Below, piece after piece: positions 37,358 through 46,331 of a stretch of 64,000 nucleotides of DNA. Both the position numbers and the translations under genes were made by a program. Position 1 is the first letter of the stretch, and each line of letters begins with the position of its first letter. The notes beneath the pieces are model-generated. The model saw only the letters and a list, made by a program, of their open reading frames with translations, was not told the origin of the DNA and ran no database searches. Source of the stretch: Xanthomonas sp. DAR 80977 (GTDB lineage: Bacteria; Pseudomonadota; Gammaproteobacteria; Xanthomonadales; Xanthomonadaceae); NCBI RefSeq assembly GCF_041240605.1, contig NZ_CP162487.1:1185001-1249000 (forward strand). Direction: 5' to 3'.

Positions 37358-38317
37358 TCACTCCTGCATGGTCACCGGCACCGACGCGTTGACCGCGGCG
37401 GCAACGGTCAGCGCATCCCAGTTGGTCAGGCGCACGCAGCCATGCGATTGCGCCTTGCCGACCCGCGCCGGATCCGGCGTGCCGTGCAGCCCGTAATGAT
37501 CCTTGGACAGATCGATCCACACCTCGCCGACCGGATTGTTCGGGCCTGCCGCCAGCGTCGCCTTCTTGTCCGACTTGTCGGCGTCCCAGAACAGCTTGGG
37601 GTTGTAGTGGAAGGTCGGCTGCCGTACCACGCCCTTGATCTTCCAGTCGCCGATCGGCAGCGGGTCGTGCTCGCTGCCGGTGGAGGCGGGGAACTGGGCC
37701 AGGATCGCGCCGCCGGCATCGAGCAGGCGCACGGTGGAGTCGGATTTGTCGACCACCAGCTTGGCCGCCTTCGGCAGCGCGGCGGTGCCGAGCACGTTCG
37801 GCACCTGCACGCTGGCACCGGCCTGGGCGAAGTCGGTCGACGGGTTCAGCGCGCGCAACAGCGCGGGCGCGGCGTGGAAGCGTTCGCCCAGGCGCTCTTC
37901 CACCGATTCGTAGCCCAGCGCCGGCAGCTTGGCCTTCTCCGCGGTGTCCTCGGGAATCTTCGGGAAGGGGCCGGCGACGTCCTCGGCGGTGAGCGTGTAG
38001 GCGACCAGCGCGGGCGCGGCGTCCTGCGCCAGGGCCTGCCAGGTGGCGTCGTCGAGTTCGCCGTTGACGGTCAATCCGCGTGCGGCCTGGAAGCCGGACA
38101 CCGCGCGGCGCTGGTTGGAACCGGGCTGCCCGTCGATCTCGCCCGGCGAGAAGTGCGCGCGATCCAGCAGCACCTGCGCGCGCAGCGGCGAACGCTCGCC
38201 GCTGTCCGTTGCCGCAGTGGAGGTCGCGGCCTTGGCCGGCGGCTGCGCCGATGCGCTGCCGGCTGCGCTCCCCAACAGCACGGCGAGGCAGGCGAGTGGA
38301 AGCGATAGACGGGACAT
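37358..38317 (-). CDS. YkuD-family L,D-transpeptidase
   Basis: This 319-residue exported enzyme has a signal peptide ending near SASA at 24, a PG_binding_1 domain (about 35-90, RAVSGFQAARGL), a middle region and a YkuD catalytic domain (about 185-315). The catalytic motif is SHGCVRLTNWD with Cys near 293. L,D-transpeptidases make 3-3 cross-links or attach proteins to peptidoglycan. The ATG at 38317 is chosen for its GGAG ribosome binding site; another ATG at 38332 would add 5 residues. The M23 peptidase gene follows after 4 bp. Confidence 0.93.
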   Translation of the reverse strand: MSRLSLPLACLAVLLGSAAGSASAQPPAKAATSTAATDSGERSPLRAQVLLDRAHFSPGEIDGQPGSNQRRAVSGFQAARGLTVNGELDDATWQALAQDAAPALVAYTLTAEDVAGPFPKIPEDTAEKAKLPALGYESVEERLGERFHAAPALLRALNPSTDFAQAGASVQVPNVLGTAALPKAAKLVVDKSDSTVRLLDAGGAILAQFPASTGSEHDPLPIGDWKIKGVVRQPTFHYNPKLFWDADKSDKKATLAAGPNNPVGEVWIDLSKDHYGLHGTPDPARVGKAQSHGCVRLTNWDALTVAAAVNASVPVTMQE

Positions 38318-38754
38318 CGGCGACTCCGGCATGAATTGCCGTCACCATGCCCATGCGCGGCGACTAGCCAGCGTGAAATGGCTGGCTGCGCGCTGACCAG
38401 AAGCGCGTCAGCGCGGCCGGGACGCGCTCGTGCGACGCATCGCGCAGCGTCCATCGTCGCTGCGTCGCCGCAAGTGGCGAGGCCAGAACCGTGCGTGTGC
38501 CGTCGCGCCTCCGACATTGTCGGCTCGGGCACACCGCAGCTGGCGCCGCTGTGGGAGCGGCTTCAGTCGCGATGGGCGTTCCCGGTAGTTCCTGCTGTCG
38601 TCACCGATGACCCGAAGCCGCCCGGAGTCGCTCCCACACGCGTCGTTGTCTGCATGGCGCCGAAGTCGCCGCCCGTGGCCGTGCATCGGCGCCTTCATGC
38701 GCTCGCCGCGGCGGCGCAGTGCCTCCGGCGCGCCGCGCCGAAGGCAGGCCGCGC
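38318..38754. other. Spacer between the TonB receptor and L,D-transpeptidase genes
   Basis: The 437-bp stretch contains the full composite REP element at 38550-38638 and otherwise GC-rich sequence with only short open frames. The transpeptidase promoter should lie just above 38317 on the minus strand, but I see no clear -35/-10 pair. No RNA or protein gene is supported. Confidence 0.6.
38550..38638 (+). repeat. Dispersed composite REP element, copy 2
   Basis: This 89-bp unit has inverted ends (TGTGGGAGCG at the left, CGCTCCCACA at the right) around an internal block with GGGCGTTCCC and GATGACCCGAAGCC. The same order of blocks occurs at 11641-11725, with about three quarters of positions shared by eye. 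Confidence 0.75.
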
Positions 38755-41475
38755 TCAGTAGGTGTAGCCCAGCGTCAGCATGTACACCCGCCCGGTCTCG
38801 ACATAGGCGCCGTCGGCGCCGGGATCGTAGGCCAGGTAGCGCCTGGACTTGCCCTGGGTTTCGTAGAACGTGGCTTCGTCGAGCAGGTTCTTGACCGACA
38901 CGCCCACGTCGATGCCGTGCGGCAGGTGGTAGGTGGCGTTCAAGTCCAGCGACTTCACCGGCTGCAGGTAGTAGTCGAGCCGGTCGCTGGTCAGGCCGAG
39001 CAGTTGCAGGCCGGTGTAGTTGTAGCTCAGGTCGGCGCGCAGCTTCGTGTCGTCGTAGAACAGGCCGAGGTTGTAGATCCGCTCCGGCGCGCGCGGCAAC
39101 CAGGTCTTCTGCGGGTGATCCTCGCGCTTGCTGTCGGCTGCGCTGTGCTGCAGGGTGAGGTTGGCGGTGGCGCCGAAATTGCCCCAGATGCCCGGCAGGT
39201 CCTGCAGGCGCTTGCTCAGCGCCAGCTCCACGCCGTACAGCCTGGCGGTGCCGCCGTTCTGCGGCATGGTCACCGGCACGCCGTTTTCCAGGGTGGTGCC
39301 GGTGGGAACCAGGCCGCCGAGGGTACTGTCGTTGCTGGTGGACGACTGCGAGGTGTAGACGAAGCCGGTGATGCGCTTGTAGTAGGCCGAGGCGCTGAGC
39401 ACGCCGCCGTGGGCGTCGTAGAACTCCGCCGACAGGTCGGCGTTGTCGGCCTTGCTCGGATTCAGGTCGGGATTGGGCTTGGAAATGCCCAGCAGCTTGC
39501 CGCTGGTGTCGTCGATCGAATAGACCGTCTCGCCGGAAATCAGGCCGAACGCCGGGCGGCTGAAGCTGCGCCGCAGCGAGGCACGATAGACGGTGAGAGC
39601 GTCCGGGCGATAGTTGAGGTTGATCCCGGGCAGCACGTCGCCGTAGGTGCGGCCGGTGCCGACGAAGCGGCCGCTGGCATCGTCGCCATTGGACTGCCAG
39701 GAATCGGCCGAGTAGCGGGTCAGTTCGTAGCGCACGCCGGGCAGCACGGTCACCGCGCCCAGGTGCAGCGTGGCCATGGCGTAGCCCGAATAGATCGATT
39801 CGGTGCTGGAGGTGGTGTTGGCGTTGTAGTCGTTGGCGGTATACACGCCGGCGCCATTGGGATCGTCGACGTACTTGTAGGGCACCGCCTGCGCCAGCAC
39901 CCAGTTGCGGTCCACGATCTTGAGCGGACCGGCGAACCTGCCGTCGAAGCCGCCGTTGACGATCTTGCCGGGCAAGGCCGACAGGGCGGGGCCGCCTGCC
40001 GCATAGAACGGATAGTCGGGGCCGCCGAAGTAGGGGCCGCCGTAGACGAAGTTGTTGTCGTTGTGGAAGAAGGCGTGATCGTAGGCGCCGCGCTCGGAAT
40101 GGTCCGCCGACAGGCCGACCTTGACGCTGTCCAGCACATCGCCATCGACGCGGTAGGCGATGTCGGCATGCGCGTTGATGCGGTTGTCGTGGCTGCCGGC
40201 GTCGTGACCCTGCACTTTCCAGAAGTGCGGGGTGTCCAGGTTGTAGAAGAAGCGCTTCAGCGCGCTGGAACTGGGCGCCAGGTTCGGATAGGTCGGGTCG
40301 CTGAGGTCGAACGCGTAGTTGCCGGTGGTGAGCGCATACATGCTCGCTTCGACGTAGTCCGGGCGGTTGCGGGTGCCGCGGCCGACCGAGCCGCCGTAGT
40401 CGAAGCGCAGCCGGTCCACGGTGGTGGCGCCGCCAAGCTGCAGCGTCGCCAGTGTTTCCTTGATGTCGCGCGTGTTGAAGTATTCGCCGCGCACCGCGAT
40501 CGGCGCGCCGCCGCTGCTGGCCGACGCGGCGCCGGCCTGGTCCTGCTGCCCGGTGACCTTGTAGGCGCCGTAGATCGCGCGGGCATACAGCGTGCTGTTC
40601 TCGCCCTGCCAGTCGAGCGCCAGGTTGGCGCCGTAGCGTTCGATCTGGTTGGTGTACAGGCTGTATTTGTACTGCGTGTTCGCCAGCGGGCCGACATCGC
40701 GCAGGTCGGTGGCGGCGGCTTGCGCCGGATCGACCGGGGTGTAGCTGGTGTTGGGCGAGGTGGCCTGCGCCAAAGTGTGCGACTTGCCGTAGTAGCCGGA
40801 TGCGTAGAGGCCGAACGCCTGGTTGTCGCCGAATTTCCAGGCCAGTTCCTGCTGCACGGTGCCGCCCTTGTCCTTCACCCCCAGGTCCGAGGCCAGTGCG
40901 CTGAGCCTGCCCTGCGCGGTGGTCTTGGCGTAGAAGGCGCGGTCGAAGTCGAATGCGCTGGGGGTGCGCATGTCGATGGCGCCGCCGATGGAGTCGCCCG
41001 GCATGTCCGCGGTCGGCGCCTTGGAGACCTGCACCGACTGGATGCCGAACGGGGCCAGCATGTTCAACGAGATCGCGCGGGTCGAGGAGTCGGTTTCCGG
41101 CAGGCCGAAGCCGTTGAGGGTGTAGGCGTTGTAGCTGGCGTCCATGCCGCGGATGCTGACGTAGGCGTTCTCGCCGGTGGCGGCCTGGCCCAGGTGCATG
41201 TCGCTGTAGGCGGACAGCCCCGGCATGTGCGCGAGCACGTCGGCGATGCCGGCCGACGGGATCGCGTCGATCTGCTGCTTGTCCAGCACGCTGTTGACGC
41301 CGGCGGACAGGCGCTGCTCGGCGATCGAACCCGGCGCGGGCGCCTGGTCGGCCTCCACGTCGACCGATGCCAGGGTCTTGGGCGCCGCCTGTTCCGGGGT
41401 GTCGGCGAATGCCGGCGCGGACAGCGCCAGGACGATGGAGCAGGCCAGTCGGCCGATCGGGTAGGTGCGCTGCAT
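38755..41475 (-). CDS. TonB-dependent outer-membrane receptor
   Basis: This 906-residue receptor has a signal peptide (cleavage near FA-DT at 24), a TonB-box-like LASVDVEA near 34-41, a plug domain (about 55-165, with YVSIRGMDASYNAYTLNGF) and a 22-strand barrel ending in an aromatic residue (LTLGYTY). It would import a ligand too large for porins using TonB-ExbBD energy. Long gapless similarity to a siderophore group is not obvious; it looks like the Xanthomonas oligosaccharide or organic-nutrient type (Oar-free). The ATG at 41475 keeps a normal signal peptide. It lies 127 bp downstream of a phospholipase-C-like gene in the same direction, suggesting a linked substrate. Confidence 0.92.
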   Translation of the reverse strand: MQRTYPIGRLACSIVLALSAPAFADTPEQAAPKTLASVDVEADQAPAPGSIAEQRLSAGVNSVLDKQQIDAIPSAGIADVLAHMPGLSAYSDMHLGQAATGENAYVSIRGMDASYNAYTLNGFGLPETDSSTRAISLNMLAPFGIQSVQVSKAPTADMPGDSIGGAIDMRTPSAFDFDRAFYAKTTAQGRLSALASDLGVKDKGGTVQQELAWKFGDNQAFGLYASGYYGKSHTLAQATSPNTSYTPVDPAQAAATDLRDVGPLANTQYKYSLYTNQIERYGANLALDWQGENSTLYARAIYGAYKVTGQQDQAGAASASSGGAPIAVRGEYFNTRDIKETLATLQLGGATTVDRLRFDYGGSVGRGTRNRPDYVEASMYALTTGNYAFDLSDPTYPNLAPSSSALKRFFYNLDTPHFWKVQGHDAGSHDNRINAHADIAYRVDGDVLDSVKVGLSADHSERGAYDHAFFHNDNNFVYGGPYFGGPDYPFYAAGGPALSALPGKIVNGGFDGRFAGPLKIVDRNWVLAQAVPYKYVDDPNGAGVYTANDYNANTTSSTESIYSGYAMATLHLGAVTVLPGVRYELTRYSADSWQSNGDDASGRFVGTGRTYGDVLPGINLNYRPDALTVYRASLRRSFSRPAFGLISGETVYSIDDTSGKLLGISKPNPDLNPSKADNADLSAEFYDAHGGVLSASAYYKRITGFVYTSQSSTSNDSTLGGLVPTGTTLENGVPVTMPQNGGTARLYGVELALSKRLQDLPGIWGNFGATANLTLQHSAADSKREDHPQKTWLPRAPERIYNLGLFYDDTKLRADLSYNYTGLQLLGLTSDRLDYYLQPVKSLDLNATYHLPHGIDVGVSVKNLLDEATFYETQGKSRRYLAYDPGADGAYVETGRVYMLTLGYTY

Positions 41476-41602
41476 GTCGGTGGCTCGGGTGGGGGCTGGG
41501 AGGAATCGGTCGGACCCGATCGCGCACACGCCGCCGCCGGCGATCGCGATCGCACGTGCGTTGCGCAGCGGCGGGTTCAGTCGTGGCGCAACGGCCGCGC
41601 GC

Positions 41603-42781
41603 CTAGCGGGTCAGGTCGCTGCCTGCGCAGTTCACGGACGGGAATTGCGGATTGCAGCGGGCCGCCGCGTCGCCTGCGAAGCGCACCACATAGCCGGAGT
41701 CGGCCGGCTCGTGGTCCGGATAGTCGGTGCTGAGCAGTTGCGCGCCGCTGGCCAGCATGCTGTCGCGGCGCGCGGTGTCGTTGCGCGCCGGTTCCTTCAG
41801 GTCCGCATCGGTGCGGGTGCGCACCAGGTATCCCGCCTTGACCAGGCGCGCGATCTCTTCGGCGCTGCCGTCGTTGCGCTCGGTGAAGGCCGCATCGTCT
41901 TCGCCGGGAATGGCATTGGTGAAGCACACGCGGCCGCGCAGCGAGGGATGGCCCGGCAGGTAGTGCCGGCCCACCGAATGCTGGTCGAGCAGGAACACCA
42001 CCTTGCCGCGCGCCTCGGCCAAGGGCGGCCAGCCGTGCGCAAGGATCGCGGCATTGAGCGTGGGCGCGCTGCCGCGCACCTGGTCGGGACTCAGATACTC
42101 GCCGCGCCGGAACACCGAGCGGATTTCCGCATCCAGCGCGTCCAGCGCCTTGCTGTCGAACGGCTCGGGCACAACCGTCGGGAACGCCAGCTGCAACGGC
42201 GATTCTTCGGTCTCCAGCAGCACGAACAGCGGAAGATGGTTCGGGTGCCGCTTGGACCATGCGCGCACTTCCTGCAGGCATGCCCGCAGCGGCTGGCAGG
42301 TGCTGCGCTGGTCCAGGTCCTGGACATGCATGACCTTGATGCCCGGCTTTTCCATCACCCCGGGCGGCGCCATGGCCGGCGCCGGCGGCAGTCCGGCCTT
42401 GGCGATCTGCCCGACGATCGCCGGGTGCGCATAGCGGCCGCCTTTCGTATCGGCGTAGATGTCCAGTTCGACCTGCCTGACGCCGTCGTCGAATTGCTGC
42501 GCCAGCGGCGGATGGCGGTAATCCAGCGTCGCGAACGCGGCCGGATCGGTGCGTTTCCACAGTTCGGCTTCGCTGGGAGCGAAGCCGGCGTGGTAGCTGT
42601 TGTGGCTGCCGATGTACTGCAGTTCGTTGAGCCGCGGCGCGGCGTGCAGCGCCAGCGGAACGAGCGACAACAGTGCGAACAGTGCGTGCCTGATACGGTT
42701 GATACGTTCGACGCGGGCACCATGCACTGCCGCGCGATTCGCCCGATCCAGTGCCGGATGAGCAGATGAAGGGAAGCGCAT
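41603..42781 (-). CDS. Secreted PI-PLC-like phosphodiesterase (Ca-dependent PLC1 family)
   Basis: This exported protein of about 392 residues belongs to the phosphoinositide phospholipase C-like fold. The catalytic start is IGSHNSYH after the signal peptide, then QQFDDGVRQVELDIYAD and KVMHVQDLDQRSTC, with paired His and acidic residues for general acid-base and calcium binding. It ends with two Cys likely bridged. The start is unclear: ATG at 42781 gives a long N-terminal tail before the hydrophobic signal core, and a GTG at 42727 would give a tighter signal peptide. It lies between GDPD and TonB receptor genes, all on the minus strand. Substrate may be phosphatidylinositol or a related phosphodiester. 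Confidence 0.8.
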   Translation of the reverse strand: MRFPSSAHPALDRANRAAVHGARVERINRIRHALFALLSLVPLALHAAPRLNELQYIGSHNSYHAGFAPSEAELWKRTDPAAFATLDYRHPPLAQQFDDGVRQVELDIYADTKGGRYAHPAIVGQIAKAGLPPAPAMAPPGVMEKPGIKVMHVQDLDQRSTCQPLRACLQEVRAWSKRHPNHLPLFVLLETEESPLQLAFPTVVPEPFDSKALDALDAEIRSVFRRGEYLSPDQVRGSAPTLNAAILAHGWPPLAEARGKVVFLLDQHSVGRHYLPGHPSLRGRVCFTNAIPGEDDAAFTERNDGSAEEIARLVKAGYLVRTRTDADLKEPARNDTARRDSMLASGAQLLSTDYPDHEPADSGYVVRFAGDAAARCNPQFPSVNCAGSDLTR

Positions 42782-42892
42782 GCAGCGAGGCCGGATCACA
42801 AGGTGTGATGATCATCCCGACTCAGCTTGACGCAATGCTTTCCATCTTGTTGCCGCGCCGCGTCACACGTTGCCACGTTCACCATCGGCATG

Positions 42893-42921
42893 GCCCGCTG
42901 CGCCGGGGTGGCGCAGCGGGC
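42893..42921 (-). terminator. Strong hairpin after the GDPD gene
   Basis: A perfect 12-bp GC stem (42893-42904 with 42910-42921, 5-nt loop) lies 16 bp past the GDPD stop on the minus strand. No T-run follows, so it may be a pause or mRNA 3'-end stabiliser and not a classical terminator. Confidence 0.5.
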
Positions 42922-42936
42922 GGCATGCGTTGCCGG

Positions 42937-44001
42937 CTAGTGCGAAGCGCCCGCCGGCAATGGCGTGTTCAACGCGGCGTCCTTGCCGAAGGCCTTGAGC
43001 ATCACGTCGGGGCGGTTGGTGGTGATGTAGTCGACGCCGAGGTTGTACAGCAGGCGCGCGGTGTCGGCATCGTCCACGGTCCATGCGCCGAGCGGCAGAT
43101 GGTCGCGTCTGGCCTGCGCCAGGTCGGCGGCGGTGATGTCGGCATAGTTGATGTCCCAGACCGCGCCGCCTTCGTCCCTGACCGCCTGGCCGACCGAACG
43201 TCCGCCCAGTCCATCCAGGCCGCTCATCTGCTGCATGACGCTGTGCGCATCCTTGTTGGTCAGCGCACGCGCGTCGTCGCGGGCCAGTGCACGCTTGACG
43301 TCCTGGGTCAGGAACACCAGCCGGATCGCCGGGTCGAGACGATGGATCGCACGCAGCACGTTCCAGTCGAAGCACAGCACATAGGTGCGCTGCTTGAAAT
43401 CGTTCTTGTCCAGCGCCTGCACCACGCCGCGCGCCAGCACCTCGGGGCCGGCGCTCAATCCGGGCACGATCGGCAGGGATTTTATTTCCAGGAACAGCTG
43501 CGTTTTGTCGTCGTGGCCGCGGATCAGCGCGATCAGTTGGTCCAGCGTGGGCACGCGCTCGCCGTCGACCGCCACCAGCGCAGGGTGTTCCTTGGCATAC
43601 GCCGAATCCGGGCGCGCGCGGCCGATGTCGTAGCCTTCGATCTGCGCGTAGGTCATGGCCGACAACGGCGTCCTGGGTGCGTTCCATTGCCCGCTGCTGT
43701 CGCGCGCGACATCGGCATTCAGGAAGAAATCGTGGTTGATGACCCACACGCCGTCCTGGGTCAGGTGCACATCGGTCTCCAGCGCGTCGGCGCCCAGTTC
43801 CAGCGCTTCGCGAAACGACGACAGCGTGTTCTCGGGACGGATTCCCGCGGCCCCGCGGTGACCGACGATGGCCGGACGCCCGGGCCGGTCGTAGCTGCCG
43901 CTGTAGGCATCGGGGCCATCGGCATGCGTGCCGGCGATGGCGGGCAGGCCGCCGCACGACAACAGGGAAAGCAACACAGCGAGCGATCGGGATCCGCGCA
44001 T
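42937..44001 (-). CDS. Periplasmic glycerophosphodiester phosphodiesterase
   Basis: This 354-residue enzyme hydrolyses glycerophosphodiesters to glycerol-3-phosphate and an alcohol, using calcium. The catalytic set is complete: GHRGAAGIRPENT (His48, Arg49, Glu57), ETDVHLT (Glu75, Asp77, His79) and NHD (His90). The N-terminus MRGSRSLAVLLSLLSC is a signal peptide with a lipobox-like LLSC (Cys16), so it may be lipid-anchored in the periplasm. The start at 44001 is preferred over the longer frame to 44103. It precedes the PI-PLC-like gene and the TonB receptor, so the three may act in organophosphate or lipid headgroup use. No Pho box was found upstream. Confidence 0.93.
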   Translation of the reverse strand: MRGSRSLAVLLSLLSCGGLPAIAGTHADGPDAYSGSYDRPGRPAIVGHRGAAGIRPENTLSSFREALELGADALETDVHLTQDGVWVINHDFFLNADVARDSSGQWNAPRTPLSAMTYAQIEGYDIGRARPDSAYAKEHPALVAVDGERVPTLDQLIALIRGHDDKTQLFLEIKSLPIVPGLSAGPEVLARGVVQALDKNDFKQRTYVLCFDWNVLRAIHRLDPAIRLVFLTQDVKRALARDDARALTNKDAHSVMQQMSGLDGLGGRSVGQAVRDEGGAVWDINYADITAADLAQARRDHLPLGAWTVDDADTARLLYNLGVDYITTNRPDVMLKAFGKDAALNTPLPAGASH

Positions 44002-44277
44002 GAACGACGTGCCTTTGGTCTTGGGGGAATGAGCGACGTGCCGCCAGCGTCCTGCATCCGGCCGCCATCCATTGCCGGGGCGAACGGCGCAATGCAAAAA
44101 CAACCGTGCGCAGTGCGACCGGCAGGCCGATGGACGGCCGCCGTGGTGGATGGACGTGGGTGCCGATGCGGCGGGCGAGGCCAGCTTACGCAGCGGATGT
44201 GGCGATGCGGTGACCTCGGCGACGACCGAGGTGCAGGCGGGCGGTGCAGGCGTCGCCGCGTCGCCGCGGCGCGGTCC

Positions 44278-46227
44278 TCAGGGCTGGCGGGTCTGTCGCA
44301 GTGCGTAGGCCAGCAGGCGCGCCTGCACGCGCTCGCCGATGCCGCGCGGCGCGTCCAGCGCCATGCGCTGCAGGCAGGCCGCATCGCCAGCCTGCCGCGA
44401 CAGCAGCGCGCGCGCCACGGTGGCGAGCTTGGCACCGCTGCCGGCGGTATGGCGCTTGAGCCAGGTCAGCGCGCGCAACAGGCGCTGTTCGATCTCGGTG
44501 AAGTCGCTGCCCAGCGGATAGTCGGGCAGGCTGCCGTCGGCGCGGAACGGAGCCAGCGCCGCGCGCACGCGTTCGGCGCGGTTGCGCTGCCATCGCGGCA
44601 GCGCGACGTCGCTGCGCAGCTTGCCAGCCTGCCTGGCCTCGGCCAGCAGCGCAGGCTGGAATGCCGCATCGGCGATGCCGATCATTTCGATCGCGCAGTC
44701 CTCGTCGGTCATGCCGCGCAGGTCGGCGATGCCGTATTCGTTGAGGTAGATGTCGCGCAGGTGGCGCGGGATGGTGGTGTGGCCGTAGTTCCAGCGCAGG
44801 TTGGAGTGCAGCGCGGGCGCCTCGCCGCGGGTGGCGCGGAACATCAGCACGCTGCGCGCGTCGTCCAGGGCGTGCGCCATCGCCACGAAGTTGTACTGGC
44901 CGCCGACCCCGGACACCACGCGGCCGTCGTCCAGCGCATCGGACACCGCCGCGCCCAGCACGGTGGCCATCATGCACGAGTTGAAGAAGCGCGCCTCGCG
45001 CCGTTGCAGGCGGCGCAGGCGCTCGTCGCCGTAGAGCTGGTTGATCGCGCTGATCCGGTGCATGCCGATGGCCGCACGCGCCTCCGCCGGCATCTCGCGC
45101 AGCCAGGCGTAGAACTCGGGCGAGCCGAGATAGAACGCGCCCTGCAGGTATTCGCCATCGCGCTGCAGCCGCGCCTGGTCGTCGGCGTCGGCGCTGCCGT
45201 CGGCCACGCGCTGCATCAACTCCGCATCGTCCAGCACCTTGCGCCGGATCACGCCGCACTGGACCAACTGGCGGAAGCCTTCGTTGAGCATTTCGCTGCA
45301 GCCGAACAGGCCGATCGAGAACGGTTCCAGCCCGCCGCAGTCGCGCACCGCCGGGTGCGTTTCCAGCGCCGGATCCAGCGCCGCCAGCACCTGCCGGTAG
45401 CGCGCGTTGTCGGTGTGCCGCAGCACCAATGCGTGGCACAGCGCATCGGCCAGCGTGCCGATGCCGATCTGCAGCGTGCCGCCGTCGCGCACCAGCGCGC
45501 TCGCATACAGGCCGATGGCGTAGTCGGCATCGGCCACCGGCTGCCGCGGCAGCCCGAACAGGCGCGGATACGGCCCCGGCGGGTCCACCACCACGTCGAA
45601 GAACGCCGGCTCCACCGCCGCGCTGCCGCCGATCCACGGCAACTGCGGATCGACCTCGGCGACCAGCAGCGGCCGCGGCAGCCCGCGCCGGCGCACCGCG
45701 TCCAGCGTGTCCTGGGTGATGTCGTTGTTGCACGAGAACGACAGGCGCGTGCCGTCGGGTTCGCGCGCCACCTTCTGCACGATCAGGTTGGGCGCGCGCT
45801 GCGCCACCGCATCGGCGGCATGGGTGTAGTTGAGGCTGGTGTAGCTGCGCTGCGCCTGGGTCGAGCGCAGCAGCGCGCCGGACTGCATGTAGAACTCCTC
45901 GACCTGGATGTGCGCCGGCAACGCATCGCGCTGCATGGCCTGCACGTACTTGAGCGTCGGGAAATCCTCGCCGAAATGGCGCTGCACGAACGGGCCCGCG
46001 AAGCGGCCTTCCAGTCCGCCGCCGGGCGCCGGCGGGTTCAGCGACAGCGCGGTGTAGAGCTGCAGCGGCCGCTGCGGATCGGCCGCGACCCGGTCGTACA
46101 GCGCGTTGAGCAGGCGGTGCGGCTTGCCGATGCCCAGCGGCGCGCCGATGCGCAGCGCGCCGGGGATGCGCTGCAGGATGAGGTCGGCAGCGGCGTCGAG
46201 GTCTTCGATGTGGTCGGTCATCGGCAT
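44278..46227 (-). CDS. Acetyl-CoA hydrolase/transferase family protein
   Basis: This 649-residue protein belongs to the acetyl-CoA hydrolase/transferase (class I CoA-transferase) family. N-terminal and C-terminal domains are recognised, the latter with GQYNFVAMAHALDDARSVLMF and YGIADLRGMTDEDCA. Its length exceeds the usual ~500-residue enzymes by about 130, largely at the middle and C-terminus, which fits a separate long subgroup. The catalytic Glu cannot be assigned with confidence by eye. An ATG at 46221 is an alternative start. It is divergent from the BlaI-type repressor gene. Substrate acyl-CoA is unknown; succinyl-CoA:acetate-type transfer or acyl-CoA hydrolysis are the options. Confidence 0.82.
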   Translation of the reverse strand: MPMTDHIEDLDAAADLILQRIPGALRIGAPLGIGKPHRLLNALYDRVAADPQRPLQLYTALSLNPPAPGGGLEGRFAGPFVQRHFGEDFPTLKYVQAMQRDALPAHIQVEEFYMQSGALLRSTQAQRSYTSLNYTHAADAVAQRAPNLIVQKVAREPDGTRLSFSCNNDITQDTLDAVRRRGLPRPLLVAEVDPQLPWIGGSAAVEPAFFDVVVDPPGPYPRLFGLPRQPVADADYAIGLYASALVRDGGTLQIGIGTLADALCHALVLRHTDNARYRQVLAALDPALETHPAVRDCGGLEPFSIGLFGCSEMLNEGFRQLVQCGVIRRKVLDDAELMQRVADGSADADDQARLQRDGEYLQGAFYLGSPEFYAWLREMPAEARAAIGMHRISAINQLYGDERLRRLQRREARFFNSCMMATVLGAAVSDALDDGRVVSGVGGQYNFVAMAHALDDARSVLMFRATRGEAPALHSNLRWNYGHTTIPRHLRDIYLNEYGIADLRGMTDEDCAIEMIGIADAAFQPALLAEARQAGKLRSDVALPRWQRNRAERVRAALAPFRADGSLPDYPLGSDFTEIEQRLLRALTWLKRHTAGSGAKLATVARALLSRQAGDAACLQRMALDAPRGIGERVQARLLAYALRQTRQP

Positions 46228-46276
46228 AGCTTAGGCGAGCGCCGCGGGTCCATGCTTCCGCGCAGTCCGTGGGCGC

Positions 46277-46305
46277 TTGACAAGCGGTTCGTTTACTCGT
46301 GTAAT
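46277..46305 (+). promoter_or_regulatory. Near-consensus promoter of the blaI-like operon
   Basis: A perfect -35 TTGACA (46277-46282) and -10 TGTAAT (46300-46305) are separated by 17 bp. It lies 26 bp above the BlaI-type ATG, so the leader is very short. Confidence 0.8.
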
Positions 46306-46328
46306 CGTTAAAAATTACAGGCGTAAAC
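46291..46328. promoter_or_regulatory. BlaI/MecI-type operator palindrome
   Basis: Two 15-bp arms (46291-46305 and 46314-46328), matching at 13 of 15 positions in inverted orientation, flank an 8-bp AT-rich spacer. Each arm reads GTTTAC..C..TGTAAT, with the TGTA/TACA core of known BlaI/MecI sites. It covers the -10 box and the start site, the expected place for autorepression. Confidence 0.75.
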
Positions 46329-46331
46329 GAA

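Noticed and set aside
42782..42890. Clp/CRP site (TGTGA-N6-TCACA) between the PI-PLC-like and GDPD genes
   Set aside because: Isolated half-sites (TGTGA, TCACA) are present but never at the required spacing.
44002..44110. Pho box upstream of the GDPD gene
   Set aside because: No pair of CTGTCAT-like direct repeats with 4-bp spacing could be found, so phosphate control is not claimed.
44213..44232. Hairpin downstream of the CoA-transferase family gene
   Set aside because: Only 7 bp of stem, a 6-nt loop and no T-run, so it was not listed as a terminator.
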